Shown here: positions 1-8,799 of the stretch, in pieces
Layout of the letters: every line of letters begins with the position of its first letter
Numbering within the stretch: position 1 is the stretch's first letter
Assembly (NCBI RefSeq): GCF_014207355.1
Contig: NZ_JACHEF010000002.1
Coordinates: 1,170,195-1,234,194 of the forward strand
Source of the DNA: Mesorhizobium sangaii
GTDB taxonomy: Bacteria; Pseudomonadota; Alphaproteobacteria; Rhizobiales; Rhizobiaceae
DNA: 64,000 bases
Direction: 5' to 3'
Made by a program: the position numbers and the translations under genes
Notes under the pieces: model-generated
The model's input: only the letters and a program-made list of their open reading frames with translations
What the model was told of the DNA's origin: nothing
The model's database searches: none

Positions 1-212
1 ATATCTTCTTGGGTCATCGTTGATTCGGGCGTTGGCAATCATACGCGTGTCACGCTGCCTTCGTTGCCCCCGTCACGCAGAATTGTAGCTGCATCCGCGG
101 ACGCGGGGAATATTCCTGCGGATGGCGCAGCCACCCATCACCGGCGAAAACAAGCCGATCGGAGCGAAGGCTGTCTTGCCGCAATGAGGCGCGGGGCAGT
201 TCGGCGAAGCTT

Positions 213-992
213 CTATCGGTCCGCTTGGTGCTGGAAGAACTGCAGGAACAGTTCCCGCTCTGTGGTGATGTCGAGTTTTTCGTAGATGCGGCGGCGATGG
301 TTCTTGACGGTTCCGACGGTGATACCGAGGCGCTCGGCGATGTTCGCCGTCGGGTGGCCGGCCAGGATCAGCTGAACCAACTCCCGCTCGCGCAGCGACA
401 GCTCCGGCCACAGGCTTGCCGGGATGGTCGGCTCCTGCCGGGGCGAGGCGCCGGGGCCGGTCGGCGCCGAGGTGCGGGAGAACACGGTTCCGCGCGCCTT
501 GATGTCGAGCGCATGCAACGCCTCGAACACCGGCAGCCGTTCGTCCAGCAGGGCGATCTCGCTGTCCTTGAATGCGGTGGCCGAGCGGTCGAGGAAAATG
601 CCGAGGCACCAGTCGCCGCCATCGGCCAGCATGATGCCGACCTCGTCGCAGATTTCCGACTGCGCCAGGAAGCCGGCAATGTACTGGCCGCGCTTGGCCG
701 CGTCGTCGGCAAGCCGCTTCAGCGGCATGATACCGAGCCTGCGCTCGCGCCGCCACGACGCGTAGAAGGGGTCGAAGACATAGTAGCTGGCGAGGTAGCG
801 CTGCACCATCTCGTCCGAAAAGCGCCGGTGCTTGACGAATTCGGGTGTCTGCGTCGCCGAATAGCGCGTCACGGTGACGAGGTCGTGCGCGATATCCGCG
901 CCGATCAGGTCGATCAGGCAGTCGACATGCCTGTCCGTGCCGGTGGCGGCGATTGCTTTGGCGAGCGGCGCCCAGATGGTCCCCATGCGCAT
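213..992 (-). CDS. LuxR-family transcriptional regulator
   Basis: A 259-residue DNA-binding regulator. The last ~60 residues form a LuxR/GerE helix-turn-helix (LSLRERELVQLI, then NIAERLGITVGTVKNHRRR). The N-terminal ~180 residues are an unassigned sensing domain without a clear receiver aspartate or recognisable autoinducer-domain motifs. It is divergent from the acetone-carboxylase operon with 112 bases between the starts, so it probably controls that operon; this is inferred from position only. The characterised acx regulators I know of are sigma-54 activators (AcxR), which this is not. Start at 992 or the ATG at 986; an AAGGG Shine-Dalgarno fits 986 slightly better. Family certain, target inferred. 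Confidence 0.85.
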   Translation of the reverse strand: MRMGTIWAPLAKAIAATGTDRHVDCLIDLIGADIAHDLVTVTRYSATQTPEFVKHRRFSDEMVQRYLASYYVFDPFYASWRRERRLGIMPLKRLADDAAKRGQYIAGFLAQSEICDEVGIMLADGGDWCLGIFLDRSATAFKDSEIALLDERLPVFEALHALDIKARGTVFSRTSAPTGPGASPRQEPTIPASLWPELSLRERELVQLILAGHPTANIAERLGITVGTVKNHRRRIYEKLDITTERELFLQFFQHQADR

Positions 993-1104
993 GCCCTTTT
1001 CTCGGCGATGTCGGCCAGGCCGTCATTGTGTCTTTAGGCATATGGCGCGAAGCCACCCGCCGAATCTAGCCTAGGGACAACTTAGACCACATCCCGAGGC
1101 GACC
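993..1104. promoter_or_regulatory. Divergent control region, luxR / acxABC
   Basis: This short gap must hold the promoters of both the regulator (leftward) and the carboxylase operon (rightward). It contains two small palindromes, CATATG (about 1039-1044) and CCTAGG (about 1070-1075), that could be parts of operators. I see no GG-N10-GC sigma-54 promoter, unlike classical acx operons. A GAGG ribosome-binding site lies 5 bases before the GTG start at 1105. Confidence 0.35.
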
Positions 1105-3282
1105 GTGACCCAGCCCAACCTCACCGGCCCCATCGTTGGCAATTCGCCGATCATTGGCAATCCAATCGTCATCGGTATCGACGCCGGCGGCACCATGACC
1201 GACACGATCCTTGTCGATCAGGACGGCCACTTCAAGATCGGCAAGTCGGCGACCACGCCGAAGAACGAAGCCGAAGGTTTCCTCGCCTCGGCCGAGGACG
1301 CGGCGGATGCCTGGGGCATCTCGCTGGAACAGCTGTTTTCCGGCGTCAACGTCGTGCTCTATTCCGGCACTGGCATGCTCAACACGCTGCTGTCGCGCAC
1401 CGGGCGCCGGCTCGGCCTGATCACCACCAAGGGCCTCGAGGACATGATCCTGATGGGCCGTGGCCTGCAGGCCTGGGCCGACTATTCCTATGCCGACCGG
1501 CTGCATGCGGTGACCCACCATCATCCCGACCCGCTGGTGCCGCGCCGCCGCACCCATGGCGTGACCGAACGCATCGACCAGTTCGGCGACATCGTGCTGC
1601 CGCTCTACGAGCATGAGGTTTCCGCCGCTGCAAGAAAACTGATCGCCGACAAGGTCGAGGCGATCTGCATCATGACGATCTTCTCGCACGTCAATCCGGT
1701 GCACGAGAAGCGCATCGCCAAGATCTGCCGCGAGGAGATCGCAAAAGCTGGCGCCGAAATCACCGTCTACACAAGCCACGAGGTTCGTCCGGTCATCCGC
1801 GAACAGTCGCGGCTAAACTCGGTGCTGATCGAGGCCTACGCCACCTCACGGGGCCGCAAACAGCTCAAGGGGATCGAAGACGTTTCGAAGAAATACGGCT
1901 TCAAATACGGCGTTCAGACGCTGCTCTCCTTCGGCGGCCTGACCTCGATCAATCATCCGCGCCTGCATGAAACCATGATTTCAGGCCCGATCGGCGGCAT
2001 CCTGGGTGCGGCCTATGTCGGCAAGCTGATCGGCAACGACTCGCTGATCTGCTCGGACATGGGCGGCACTTCCTTCGACATGGGCGTCATCACGCGCGGC
2101 CAGACGCGGATCGAGAACGAGCCGCTGATGGACCGTTTCAAGCTCAACGTGCCGACGCTGCATCTCGACACCATCGGTGCGGGCGCCGGCATGATCCTCA
2201 AGGTCGATCCGCTGACCAAGAAGGTCTCGCTCGGGCCGGAAAGCGCTGGCTCCGATCCTGGCCCGATCTGCTTCGCCAGGGGCGGTACCGAGCCGACCAT
2301 CGCCGATTGCGACGCCATCCTGGGGCGGCTGAACCCGTATTACTTCCTCGGCGGCAAGGTCGTGCTGCAGGTCGAGAAGGCTAGGGCAGCTTTCGAGGAG
2401 AAGTGCGCCCGCGTGCTCGGCGTTGGCGTCGAGGAGGCCGCCGAAGGCATGATCGACATGCTGGAAGCCGACGCCAACAACGCGCTGCGCCGCGTCATCT
2501 CCGGCCAGGGCATCCATCCCTCCGAGTTCACGCTGCTTTCCTACGGTGGTTCGGGTCCGCTGCACCTGGCCGGCTGCTCCAGGGGCATCGGCTTTAAGGA
2601 CATCATCACCTTCCAGTTCGCCGCCGCCTTCTCGGCTTTCGGATGCACCACCGCCGATTTCATGCGCCGCCATTCGGTGTCGACGCAGCACGACATCCCC
2701 TCGCGCGCCGACGAGGCGACGCTTGCCGCTTTCGGCGCCAAGGTCACCACGGTCTGGAACGATCTGACCAAGGCGGCGGTCGACGAGATGATCGCCGACG
2801 GCCACGCGCGCGAAAAGATCAGGACCGTGCCGTTCCTGATGATGCGCTACACCGGCCAGCTCGAGGACGTCGAAGTGATGGCGCCGCTTGCCGAGGTCAA
2901 TTCGGCTGACGACATGCGCAAGGTGCTCGACGAGTTCGAGGCGGTCTACGCCAAGGTCAACCATCGCGTGTCGCGCTATGGCGAAGCCGGCTTCACCATC
3001 ACCGAACTCGGGCTGATCGCCACCGCCGACAAGGTCAAGCCGGTGCTGCTCAAGCGGCCGCTCGGTGCCTCCAATCCGGCTGCCGCCCACAAGGGTGTGC
3101 GCGAGGCCTATATCGGTGGCCGCTGGCACAAGGCCAATCTCTACGAGATGGATCTCCTGCAGCCCGGCCATGAGGTGATCGGCCCGGCCATCATCGAACA
3201 TCCCGCCACGACGCTCGTCGTTCATCCGCAAGATCGCGTCCATGTCGATGAATGGACGCTGCTGCACTACACCCACGCTTGA
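1105..3282 (+). CDS. acxA: Acetone carboxylase-like subunit, HyuA/OplA N-terminal type (AcxA)
   Basis: A 725-residue protein of the hydantoinase A/oxoprolinase superfamily. It has the ASKHA-type nucleotide-binding opening GIDAGGTMTDTILVD near residue 27 and a second phosphate motif, DMGGTSFDMGV, near residue 315. The length matches the ~717-residue AcxA of Xanthobacter acetone carboxylase, which carboxylates acetone to acetoacetate with ATP hydrolysis. The gamma subunit encoded downstream supports a ketone carboxylase rather than a hydantoinase. Translation probably starts at GTG 1105 behind GAGG. It is the first gene of acxABC, 13 bases before acxB. The substrate could be another ketone, such as acetophenone or butanone. 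Confidence 0.88.
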   Translation: MTQPNLTGPIVGNSPIIGNPIVIGIDAGGTMTDTILVDQDGHFKIGKSATTPKNEAEGFLASAEDAADAWGISLEQLFSGVNVVLYSGTGMLNTLLSRTGRRLGLITTKGLEDMILMGRGLQAWADYSYADRLHAVTHHHPDPLVPRRRTHGVTERIDQFGDIVLPLYEHEVSAAARKLIADKVEAICIMTIFSHVNPVHEKRIAKICREEIAKAGAEITVYTSHEVRPVIREQSRLNSVLIEAYATSRGRKQLKGIEDVSKKYGFKYGVQTLLSFGGLTSINHPRLHETMISGPIGGILGAAYVGKLIGNDSLICSDMGGTSFDMGVITRGQTRIENEPLMDRFKLNVPTLHLDTIGAGAGMILKVDPLTKKVSLGPESAGSDPGPICFARGGTEPTIADCDAILGRLNPYYFLGGKVVLQVEKARAAFEEKCARVLGVGVEEAAEGMIDMLEADANNALRRVISGQGIHPSEFTLLSYGGSGPLHLAGCSRGIGFKDIITFQFAAAFSAFGCTTADFMRRHSVSTQHDIPSRADEATLAAFGAKVTTVWNDLTKAAVDEMIADGHAREKIRTVPFLMMRYTGQLEDVEVMAPLAEVNSADDMRKVLDEFEAVYAKVNHRVSRYGEAGFTITELGLIATADKVKPVLLKRPLGASNPAAAHKGVREAYIGGRWHKANLYEMDLLQPGHEVIGPAIIEHPATTLVVHPQDRVHVDEWTLLHYTHA

Positions 3283-3295
3283 GAGGGCGACCGCC

Positions 3296-5500
3296 ATGTT
3301 GGACAAACCTGCCTCGGCCCTGCGCCTTCGCGAAAGACTGCTCGATTCCCAGCGGCTGATGGAAGAGACCGGCTGCTATGACGGCATCACGGAACTCACG
3401 CTGCGCAACCAGGATCCGCTGAAATTCGAGACGCTGCACACCAAGCTGCGCGCCTATTGCGTCTCGGCTCGCGAAATGGCCCGCCGCATCTCGGCTTCGC
3501 CCGGCGTGCGCGAGGTCGGCGAGATGGTGGTGGCGATCTACACGCCTGAGGGCGATGCCATCGCGCTCTCCAACGGCATCATGGTGCATGTCCACACGAT
3601 GAGCCGCTTCATCAAGTGGATGATCAAGAAGAACTACGAGGAAAACCCGCGCATCCGCGAAGGCGACATCTTCGCCAACAACGACGCCTTCATCGGTACC
3701 GTGCAGGTGCCCGACGTGATGGACGTGGTGCCGATCTTCCATGAAGGCACGCTGGTCGGCTGGGCCGGTGCGGTCTGCCACGAGCTCGAAGCCGGCGGCA
3801 TCACGCCCGGCGGCGACGTCTGCCTGGCGCAGGAGCGCTTCACCGAAGGCCTGTTCGTCTGCGCCGAGAAGATCGGAGAGAACGACGAGATCCGCCGCGA
3901 CTATGTCATCCGCTGCGAGCGCAATCTGCGCATGCCGATCTACTGGGTGCTGGACGAAAAGGCCAAGGTCGCCTCCTGCATCGACATGCGCGAAAGCGTC
4001 AAGCAGCTGATCTCCGAGATCGGCCTCGACTACTGGATGAAGGTGTCGAAGGAGTTCATCGAGGAAGGCCGCCGCGCCCAGCTTGCCCGGACCCGCCAGC
4101 TCACCGTGCCCGGCATCTATCGCGGCCACACCTTCTATGGCCACGTCACAGCAGGCAAGCCCGGCTTCCAGCTGCTCGGCGATCCGGACTGGCTCTACAA
4201 CATCCCGATCGAGATGGAGATCACCACCGACGGCAAGATCACCATGGACTTCGAGGGCACCCAGCCCTGGGGCTACCATTCGATGAACTGCACGCCGGCC
4301 GGCATGGACGGCGGCATGTTCGTGACCTTGACCCAGCACATGAATTTCGAAGGCCTGGTCAATGACGGCGCCTGGATGGCGACAGAGCTGAAACTGCCGC
4401 ACGGCACCTGGACCAACCCCGACAATGAGATGGTGGCGACTGCCACCTCATGGGCGCTGCTGCTGCCCGCCTATGGCGTGTTCCAGCGGCTGCTGTCGCG
4501 CAGCTTCATTGCCCGTGGTTTCGTCGAGGAGGCGTTCGTCGGCCAGGTCAACAGCCCGATGATCGAGATGGGCGGCGAAAGCCAGTACGGCACGCCGTTC
4601 GGCATGGCGCATTTCGAATGCGCCGCGGCCGGTTCCGGTGCGCTCGCCATCAAGGATGGCCTCGACACCGCCTATGTCGGCTGGAACCCGGAATCCGACA
4701 TGGGCAACATCGAGGTCTGGGAACAGTCGATGCCGATGGTCTATATCGGCCGTTCGATCGTGCCGAATTCCGGCGGTGCCGGCAAATATCGCGGCGGCTG
4801 TTCCTTCGTCTCGACCTGGCTGATCAACAAGACCCCGCATCTGCGGCTCCACACCTCGGAGCACTCTTCGCGTGTGTTCGACAATGGCGGCACGTGCGGC
4901 GGCTATCCGGCACCGACCTGTCAGAAGCACCGCGCGGTGCGCAATTCCAACATCCATGAACTGGCGGCCAGGGGCGAACCGCTGGCGCATGCGCCAGGCA
5001 TCGACCCGCATATGTCGGACTACGAGAAAAACATTGGCGGCGACCATGTCGTGGTCGAAGGCCCCTACATCACCTCGCCGCACAAGGAGGGCGACATCTT
5101 CAGCCATTCCTACAATGGCGGCGGCGGCTATGGCGACGTGCTGGAGCGCGATCCGATCAAGACGGCATGGGATGTCGAGAATGGCTTTCTCACCCGCGAA
5201 GCGGCGGACCAGGTTTTCGGCATCGTGCTGAAGGATGATGAAGACGGTTATCCCAAGGCCGATATCGATGCGACCGTGACGCGTCGCGCCGCCATGCGCA
5301 AGGAGCGCCTGGCGAAGGCAATCCCGGTGGCGGACTGGATCGCGGCCGAGCGTGGCCGGGTCGAAAAGGCCGACTTCGCGCCCGAGGTGAAGAAAATGTA
5401 CGCCAGCGCGATCAAGCTGTCGTCGCGCTTCACCAAGGATTTCAGTGATTTCTGGAACGTCGACGCCAGATCGATCTTCACGCCGGGAGCAAAGCCATGA
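3296..5500 (+). CDS. acxB: Acetone carboxylase-like subunit, HyuB type (AcxB)
   Basis: A 734-residue hydantoinase B/oxoprolinase-type protein, the metal-containing partner of AcxA in ketone carboxylases. The family-typical glycine-rich stretch NSGGAGKYRGG occurs near residue 490 and the C-terminal SYNGGGGYGD near residue 605. The chosen ATG at 3296 follows GAGAGGG. An earlier in-frame ATG at 3242 lies inside acxA and is unlikely. The stop codon overlaps the acxC start by 4 bases (ATGA), which indicates translational coupling and an obligate complex. Slightly shorter than the ~776-residue Xanthobacter subunit. Confidence 0.88.
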   Translation: MLDKPASALRLRERLLDSQRLMEETGCYDGITELTLRNQDPLKFETLHTKLRAYCVSAREMARRISASPGVREVGEMVVAIYTPEGDAIALSNGIMVHVHTMSRFIKWMIKKNYEENPRIREGDIFANNDAFIGTVQVPDVMDVVPIFHEGTLVGWAGAVCHELEAGGITPGGDVCLAQERFTEGLFVCAEKIGENDEIRRDYVIRCERNLRMPIYWVLDEKAKVASCIDMRESVKQLISEIGLDYWMKVSKEFIEEGRRAQLARTRQLTVPGIYRGHTFYGHVTAGKPGFQLLGDPDWLYNIPIEMEITTDGKITMDFEGTQPWGYHSMNCTPAGMDGGMFVTLTQHMNFEGLVNDGAWMATELKLPHGTWTNPDNEMVATATSWALLLPAYGVFQRLLSRSFIARGFVEEAFVGQVNSPMIEMGGESQYGTPFGMAHFECAAAGSGALAIKDGLDTAYVGWNPESDMGNIEVWEQSMPMVYIGRSIVPNSGGAGKYRGGCSFVSTWLINKTPHLRLHTSEHSSRVFDNGGTCGGYPAPTCQKHRAVRNSNIHELAARGEPLAHAPGIDPHMSDYEKNIGGDHVVVEGPYITSPHKEGDIFSHSYNGGGGYGDVLERDPIKTAWDVENGFLTREAADQVFGIVLKDDEDGYPKADIDATVTRRAAMRKERLAKAIPVADWIAAERGRVEKADFAPEVKKMYASAIKLSSRFTKDFSDFWNVDARSIFTPGAKP

Positions 5501-5991
5501 CCTCGTACAGCAAGGAAGTCATCCGCGATCTGGCTGCTGGCCAGCTGCCCTGGCCGCAGACCCGGCGCATCATGAGCGCCTACAAGGACGATGATCGCTT
5601 CTTCAAGATGGTCGCGGTCTATCAGGACCGCGTCGCCTGGAAAGATCCAATCCTGCTGCCGGTCTCGGATCATCTCTTCATCTGCCAGAGCGGCGATGAG
5701 CGCATCACCCGCTGCGAGTGCGGCCACTCCTTCGGTGACTATCGCAAGAACTGGAAGCTCAACGCCGCGATTAACGTGCGCAACACCGAGCAATCGCTGC
5801 GCGAGATCTATCCGAACAGCGATCTTCCCGATCCCGAATGGATGGAAATCCGCGAATTCATCTGCCCGCAATGCGGCACCTTGCACGAGGTCGAGGCGGC
5901 GGCGCCGGGCTATCCGATCGTGCATGATTTCGAACCCGATCTCGAAGGTTTCTATCACGAATGGCTGGGCAAACCACTCCAGGGAACCTGA
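5497..5991 (+). CDS. acxC: Acetone carboxylase gamma subunit
   Basis: A 164-residue small subunit that fits the acetone carboxylase gamma family in length (~168 in Xanthobacter). It carries two cysteine pairs, CEC (near residue 74) and CPQC (near residue 125), consistent with a zinc-ribbon-like structural site. This small subunit distinguishes ketone carboxylases from ordinary hydantoinases and oxoprolinases, so it is the best evidence for the operon's identity. It overlaps acxB by 4 bases. The next gene starts 68 bases downstream and may be co-transcribed. Confidence 0.9.
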   Translation: MTSYSKEVIRDLAAGQLPWPQTRRIMSAYKDDDRFFKMVAVYQDRVAWKDPILLPVSDHLFICQSGDERITRCECGHSFGDYRKNWKLNAAINVRNTEQSLREIYPNSDLPDPEWMEIREFICPQCGTLHEVEAAAPGYPIVHDFEPDLEGFYHEWLGKPLQGT

Positions 5992-6059
5992 TGTTGTGAA
6001 CCGCGTCGCTGGCAAGGTAGCTTGGTTGCCCGCACCGAATTGTCTGGAGACCATGCCTG

Positions 6060-6887
6060 ATGACGAACCTTTCCGGCCGCAGCGCGATCATCACTGGCGG
6101 GTTTTCCGGAATGGGCTTTGCCATTGCCACGGCACTGGCTGAGTCTGGCGCCAATGTCGCCGTCGGCTCCTACATCGCGCCCGCCGGCGCCGACAAATCC
6201 GATGCCGCCTATTATCCCAGCGCCGGCGAAATCGAACGCGTGCGCGCGGCTTTTGCCGCCCATGGCACCAGGGTTCACGCCGCCCATCTCGATGTCCGCG
6301 ACAGCGACGTCACCAACCGATTCGTGGCGGAAGCCGAAGCCGCTATCGGCCCCGCCGACATATTGGTCAACGCCGCCGGCACCACCGCCGAGCAGCCGGT
6401 CTGCGGCCACTCCGACGCGCTGTGGGACAAGATCGTCGACACCAATCTGACTGGCGCCTTCCGCGTCACCCGTGCCGTGCTGCCGGGCATGATCGAACGC
6501 GGCTGGGGCCGTATCGTCAACATAGGCTCGACCGCCGCCTCCGTCGGCTGGAAGGACAACCCGGCCTATTGCGCTTCCAAGGCCGGCCTGCTCGGCCTGA
6601 CCCGCTGCGTGGCGCTCGAAGGGGCGGCGCATGGCGTCACCTGTGTCATGATCAGTCCGACCTGGGTCGAGACCGAACTGATGCGCCGCAATGTGGCGCA
6701 GGTGGTCGAGCGCGAAGGCAAGGGGCGAACGGCGGAGCAAGCAATGGCTGAAATCGCCAACGGCAACCCGCAGCAGCGCCTCCTGCAGCCACAGGAGATC
6801 GCCGCTCTCGCCGTTTTCCTGTGCTCGGATCTGGCCAAGGGCATCACCATGGAAAACATACAGATCACCGGCGGAGCACTGTGGTAG
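6060..6887 (+). CDS. Short-chain dehydrogenase/reductase (SDR)
   Basis: A 275-residue classical SDR. It has the nucleotide-binding motif TGGFSGMG (residues ~12-19), NAAG near residue 103 and the catalytic YCASK near residue 171, with the active Ser in NIGSTAAS before it. The start at 6060 follows GGAG. It lies 68 bases after acxC on the same strand. Acetone carboxylase makes acetoacetate, and the C-terminal pattern (LAVFLCSD...ITGG) resembles D-3-hydroxybutyrate dehydrogenases, so interconversion of acetoacetate and 3-hydroxybutyrate is a plausible role. That substrate is an inference; SDR specificity cannot be read from motifs. Confidence 0.82.
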   Translation: MTNLSGRSAIITGGFSGMGFAIATALAESGANVAVGSYIAPAGADKSDAAYYPSAGEIERVRAAFAAHGTRVHAAHLDVRDSDVTNRFVAEAEAAIGPADILVNAAGTTAEQPVCGHSDALWDKIVDTNLTGAFRVTRAVLPGMIERGWGRIVNIGSTAASVGWKDNPAYCASKAGLLGLTRCVALEGAAHGVTCVMISPTWVETELMRRNVAQVVEREGKGRTAEQAMAEIANGNPQQRLLQPQEIAALAVFLCSDLAKGITMENIQITGGALW

Positions 6888-6984
6888 CGCCGATCCAGGC
6901 AATTGTAGCCTGATCTCGGCAATCGCCTCGCTGTAAGACAAGGTGACCGGATTTGCCATTGAGCGCAGGGCGCGATAGGTTATA

Positions 6985-6995
6985 TTGCACTGCAC
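6985..6995. promoter_or_regulatory. TGC-N3-GCA operator before the exoQ-like gene
   Basis: TTGC-ACT-GCAC, about 94 bases before the ATG at 7089. The TTGCAC can also be read as a -35 element with TTTATT 18 bases later, so a repressor bound here would block the promoter. It is one of ten intergenic copies of the same palindrome in the EPS region. Confidence 0.55.
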
Positions 6996-7088
6996 AATGG
7001 AGACGCCGTTTATTGCACGCCCTTGTTTGCGGATATGCCGGTTGGCCCATGGCCTGCCGGCCTTGGGTCGCGCCGGCGGGACTCTGAC

Positions 7089-8402
7089 ATGAAGATTCCA
7101 AAGTCCCTGCTGGTCGATCCCGAGAAGAATTCGGTCTATGGCAGTTTTGCCGTGGCCGTCTCGATCTGGGCGTTTTCCTATTCGGTCATTTTTGGCCAGA
7201 TCCTGATCCTCGCCTACTATGCGGTCTGGCTGCCGCTCATCCTGGTTGACTACCGGCGGTTCCTGCGGCACCTGTCCAGTGCCTGGCTGCCGCTGCTGTT
7301 TGCCGCCTATGTCTGCCTCTCGGTCTTCTGGTCGCAGGCGCCCGGCATCACCGCGAGGACGTCGATCCAGTATTTTTCCCATATTGCCTGCGCCTACGTC
7401 GCGGCGCGCACCGTCAGCGTGCGCACATTGACCATAGGCGCCCTGATCGGGATATTCGTCGTCCTGCTCTATTCGCTGCGGGTCGGAAACTATTCCGAGG
7501 ACGTTCTCGACGGCACCTACAACTTCGTCGGCGCTTTCGCCTCCAAGAACCAGATTGGCTTTGTCGCCTCGCTCGGCATCTATTTCTGCGTCGTATTCCT
7601 TGCTTTTTACAGGCGCGGCTGGCGGAGCGTCATCCTGGCGGTGCCTATCGTGCTGTTGTCGGCCTATCTGCTGGTCATTGCGCATTCCGCCACCTCGATG
7701 GCCTCGATACCGGCGGTCCTGGCGTTGGTGGCGCTTCTTACCATGAGCAAGCTGCTGTCGCGGCGCTATCGCCGGGTGATTTTCCTGATCGGCGCCGGCC
7801 TGCTGGTCGTGGTTGCCTTCGTCGCCTTGAATCTCGGGCTGATGGACTTCGTCCTTGGCCTTTTCGGCAAGGATTCGACGCTCACCGGACGAACCTATCT
7901 GTGGGAGCAGGGCTGGAACGCCGTGCAGAAGGCGCCAATTCTCGGCCTCGGCTATGCCGCCTATTGGGTGCAGGGCTTCGCGGAAGCCGAGCGGCTGTGG
8001 AACGAATTCTACATCACCACCCGCACCGGCTTCCACTTCCACAACACCTATATCGAAGCCCTTGTCGAACTGGGCTTCGTCGGAGCGACGCTGGTCTCGC
8101 TGATCATGCTGCGCACGCTCTACGGCCACGTCTCGGCGGTGATCTTCAGGGCATGGCAAGCGGATTCCGTGATCCTCTTCGGCGTGATGGTGCTGCTCCT
8201 GATCCGCTCGTTCGTCGAGGTCGAGATTCTCAACCCCTACATCATGGGCTCCTTCCTGATGTATTTCAGCTTCTTCAAGCTGGCGCGGCTGCCGGTCACC
8301 CGCACCCGGTGGAGTCCCGCCTTCGAGCCCGCGGAGGCGGCGAAGAGAGAGGCTGCCTGGCCCAGGCATGTCAGTGGCCCGGCGGCCGCCAACCCATCCT
8401 GA
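7089..8402 (+). CDS. exoQ: O-antigen ligase/polymerase-family membrane protein (ExoQ-like EPS polymerase)
   Basis: A 437-residue integral membrane protein with about ten to eleven hydrophobic segments and a larger loop around residues 270-330. The loop carries the Wzy_C-type signature: GRTYLWEQGWN, GLGYAAYW and FHFHNTYIEALVELG. Such proteins polymerise lipid-linked repeat units at the periplasmic face; S. meliloti ExoQ is the EPS example. ATG 7089 (MKIPKSLL) is preferred over an upstream in-frame ATG at 7023 because the extra residues look non-natural. It faces exoF/exoY, which lie convergently downstream, so the exoYFQ module is present but rearranged. The assignment as ExoQ rests on context. 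Confidence 0.8.
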   Translation: MKIPKSLLVDPEKNSVYGSFAVAVSIWAFSYSVIFGQILILAYYAVWLPLILVDYRRFLRHLSSAWLPLLFAAYVCLSVFWSQAPGITARTSIQYFSHIACAYVAARTVSVRTLTIGALIGIFVVLLYSLRVGNYSEDVLDGTYNFVGAFASKNQIGFVASLGIYFCVVFLAFYRRGWRSVILAVPIVLLSAYLLVIAHSATSMASIPAVLALVALLTMSKLLSRRYRRVIFLIGAGLLVVVAFVALNLGLMDFVLGLFGKDSTLTGRTYLWEQGWNAVQKAPILGLGYAAYWVQGFAEAERLWNEFYITTRTGFHFHNTYIEALVELGFVGATLVSLIMLRTLYGHVSAVIFRAWQADSVILFGVMVLLLIRSFVEVEILNPYIMGSFLMYFSFFKLARLPVTRTRWSPAFEPAEAAKREAAWPRHVSGPAAANPS

Positions 8403-8471
8403 GCCAGTGCATGACGCTCGAGAGTGCGCAGCGGGTTTTGAGACAAGGACTGGCATAAAAACAAAGACTTG

Positions 8472-8511
8472 AAGCGTGTCGTATGAATCCCTTCAAACGC
8501 GACGCGCTTTA
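8472..8511. repeat. Short palindromic intergenic repeat
   Basis: An imperfect inverted repeat (AAGCGTGTCG and CGACGCGCTT around GTATGAATCCCTTCAAACG). The pattern resembles a dispersed intergenic repeat I recall from rhizobial genomes. It lies in the 397-base gap between the convergent exoQ-like and exoF genes. Nothing coding is seen in this gap. Confidence 0.45.
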
Positions 8512-8651
8512 TCGTTTCACAGCCTGAAGCGGGCCAAAGGAGGCTTCGCCTGGGAGCCTTCACCCAGGCAGGCCTGGCGCAAGGCGGGATCCATCCCTGG
8601 CGGGAAGGATTGAAACGCCGGATCGTGCAGGGGTTCCGGGGTCTGCTGGCT

Positions 8652-8780
8652 AGAACAATTCCAGGAAAAGTATGAAACGGTTTTCACGGGAAAAGCGCGT
8701 AGCGCTTTCCCTTAGGGAATTGCGTTAAAACAAAGAGTTAGGGCAGTTCGCCGTTTGCGTGAAACGGTGAACTGCTGGAG
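8652..8780 (+). repeat. Dispersed intergenic repeat, copy 1 (with extra hairpin)
   Basis: The first of three related elements in this window (others at 26721-26823, inverted, and 37476-37580). Shared pieces are AATTCCAGGAAAAG, GAAACGGTTTTC, AATTGCGT, AAAACAAAG and a terminal palindrome around CGCCGTTT. This copy alone carries an inserted perfect hairpin at 8688-8711 (GGGAAAAGCGC, loop GTA, GCGCTTTCCC). It sits just beyond the exoF stop codon. Confidence 0.8.
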
Positions 8781-8799
8781 GGGTCTACTGGCTGGGGGT

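Noticed and set aside
1..17. ATG on the minus strand at 15-17 reading off the left edge
   Set aside because: Only five codons are visible and no clear ribosome site precedes it, so a gene cannot be supported.
993..1104. Sigma-54 promoter for acxABC
   Set aside because: No GG-N10-GC motif with the usual flanks is present in the gap.
5955..8456. Very long open frame (about 830 codons) on the minus strand
   Set aside because: It is antisense to acxC, the SDR and the exoQ-like gene, has no recognisable domains and shows the composition expected of a GC-rich shadow frame.
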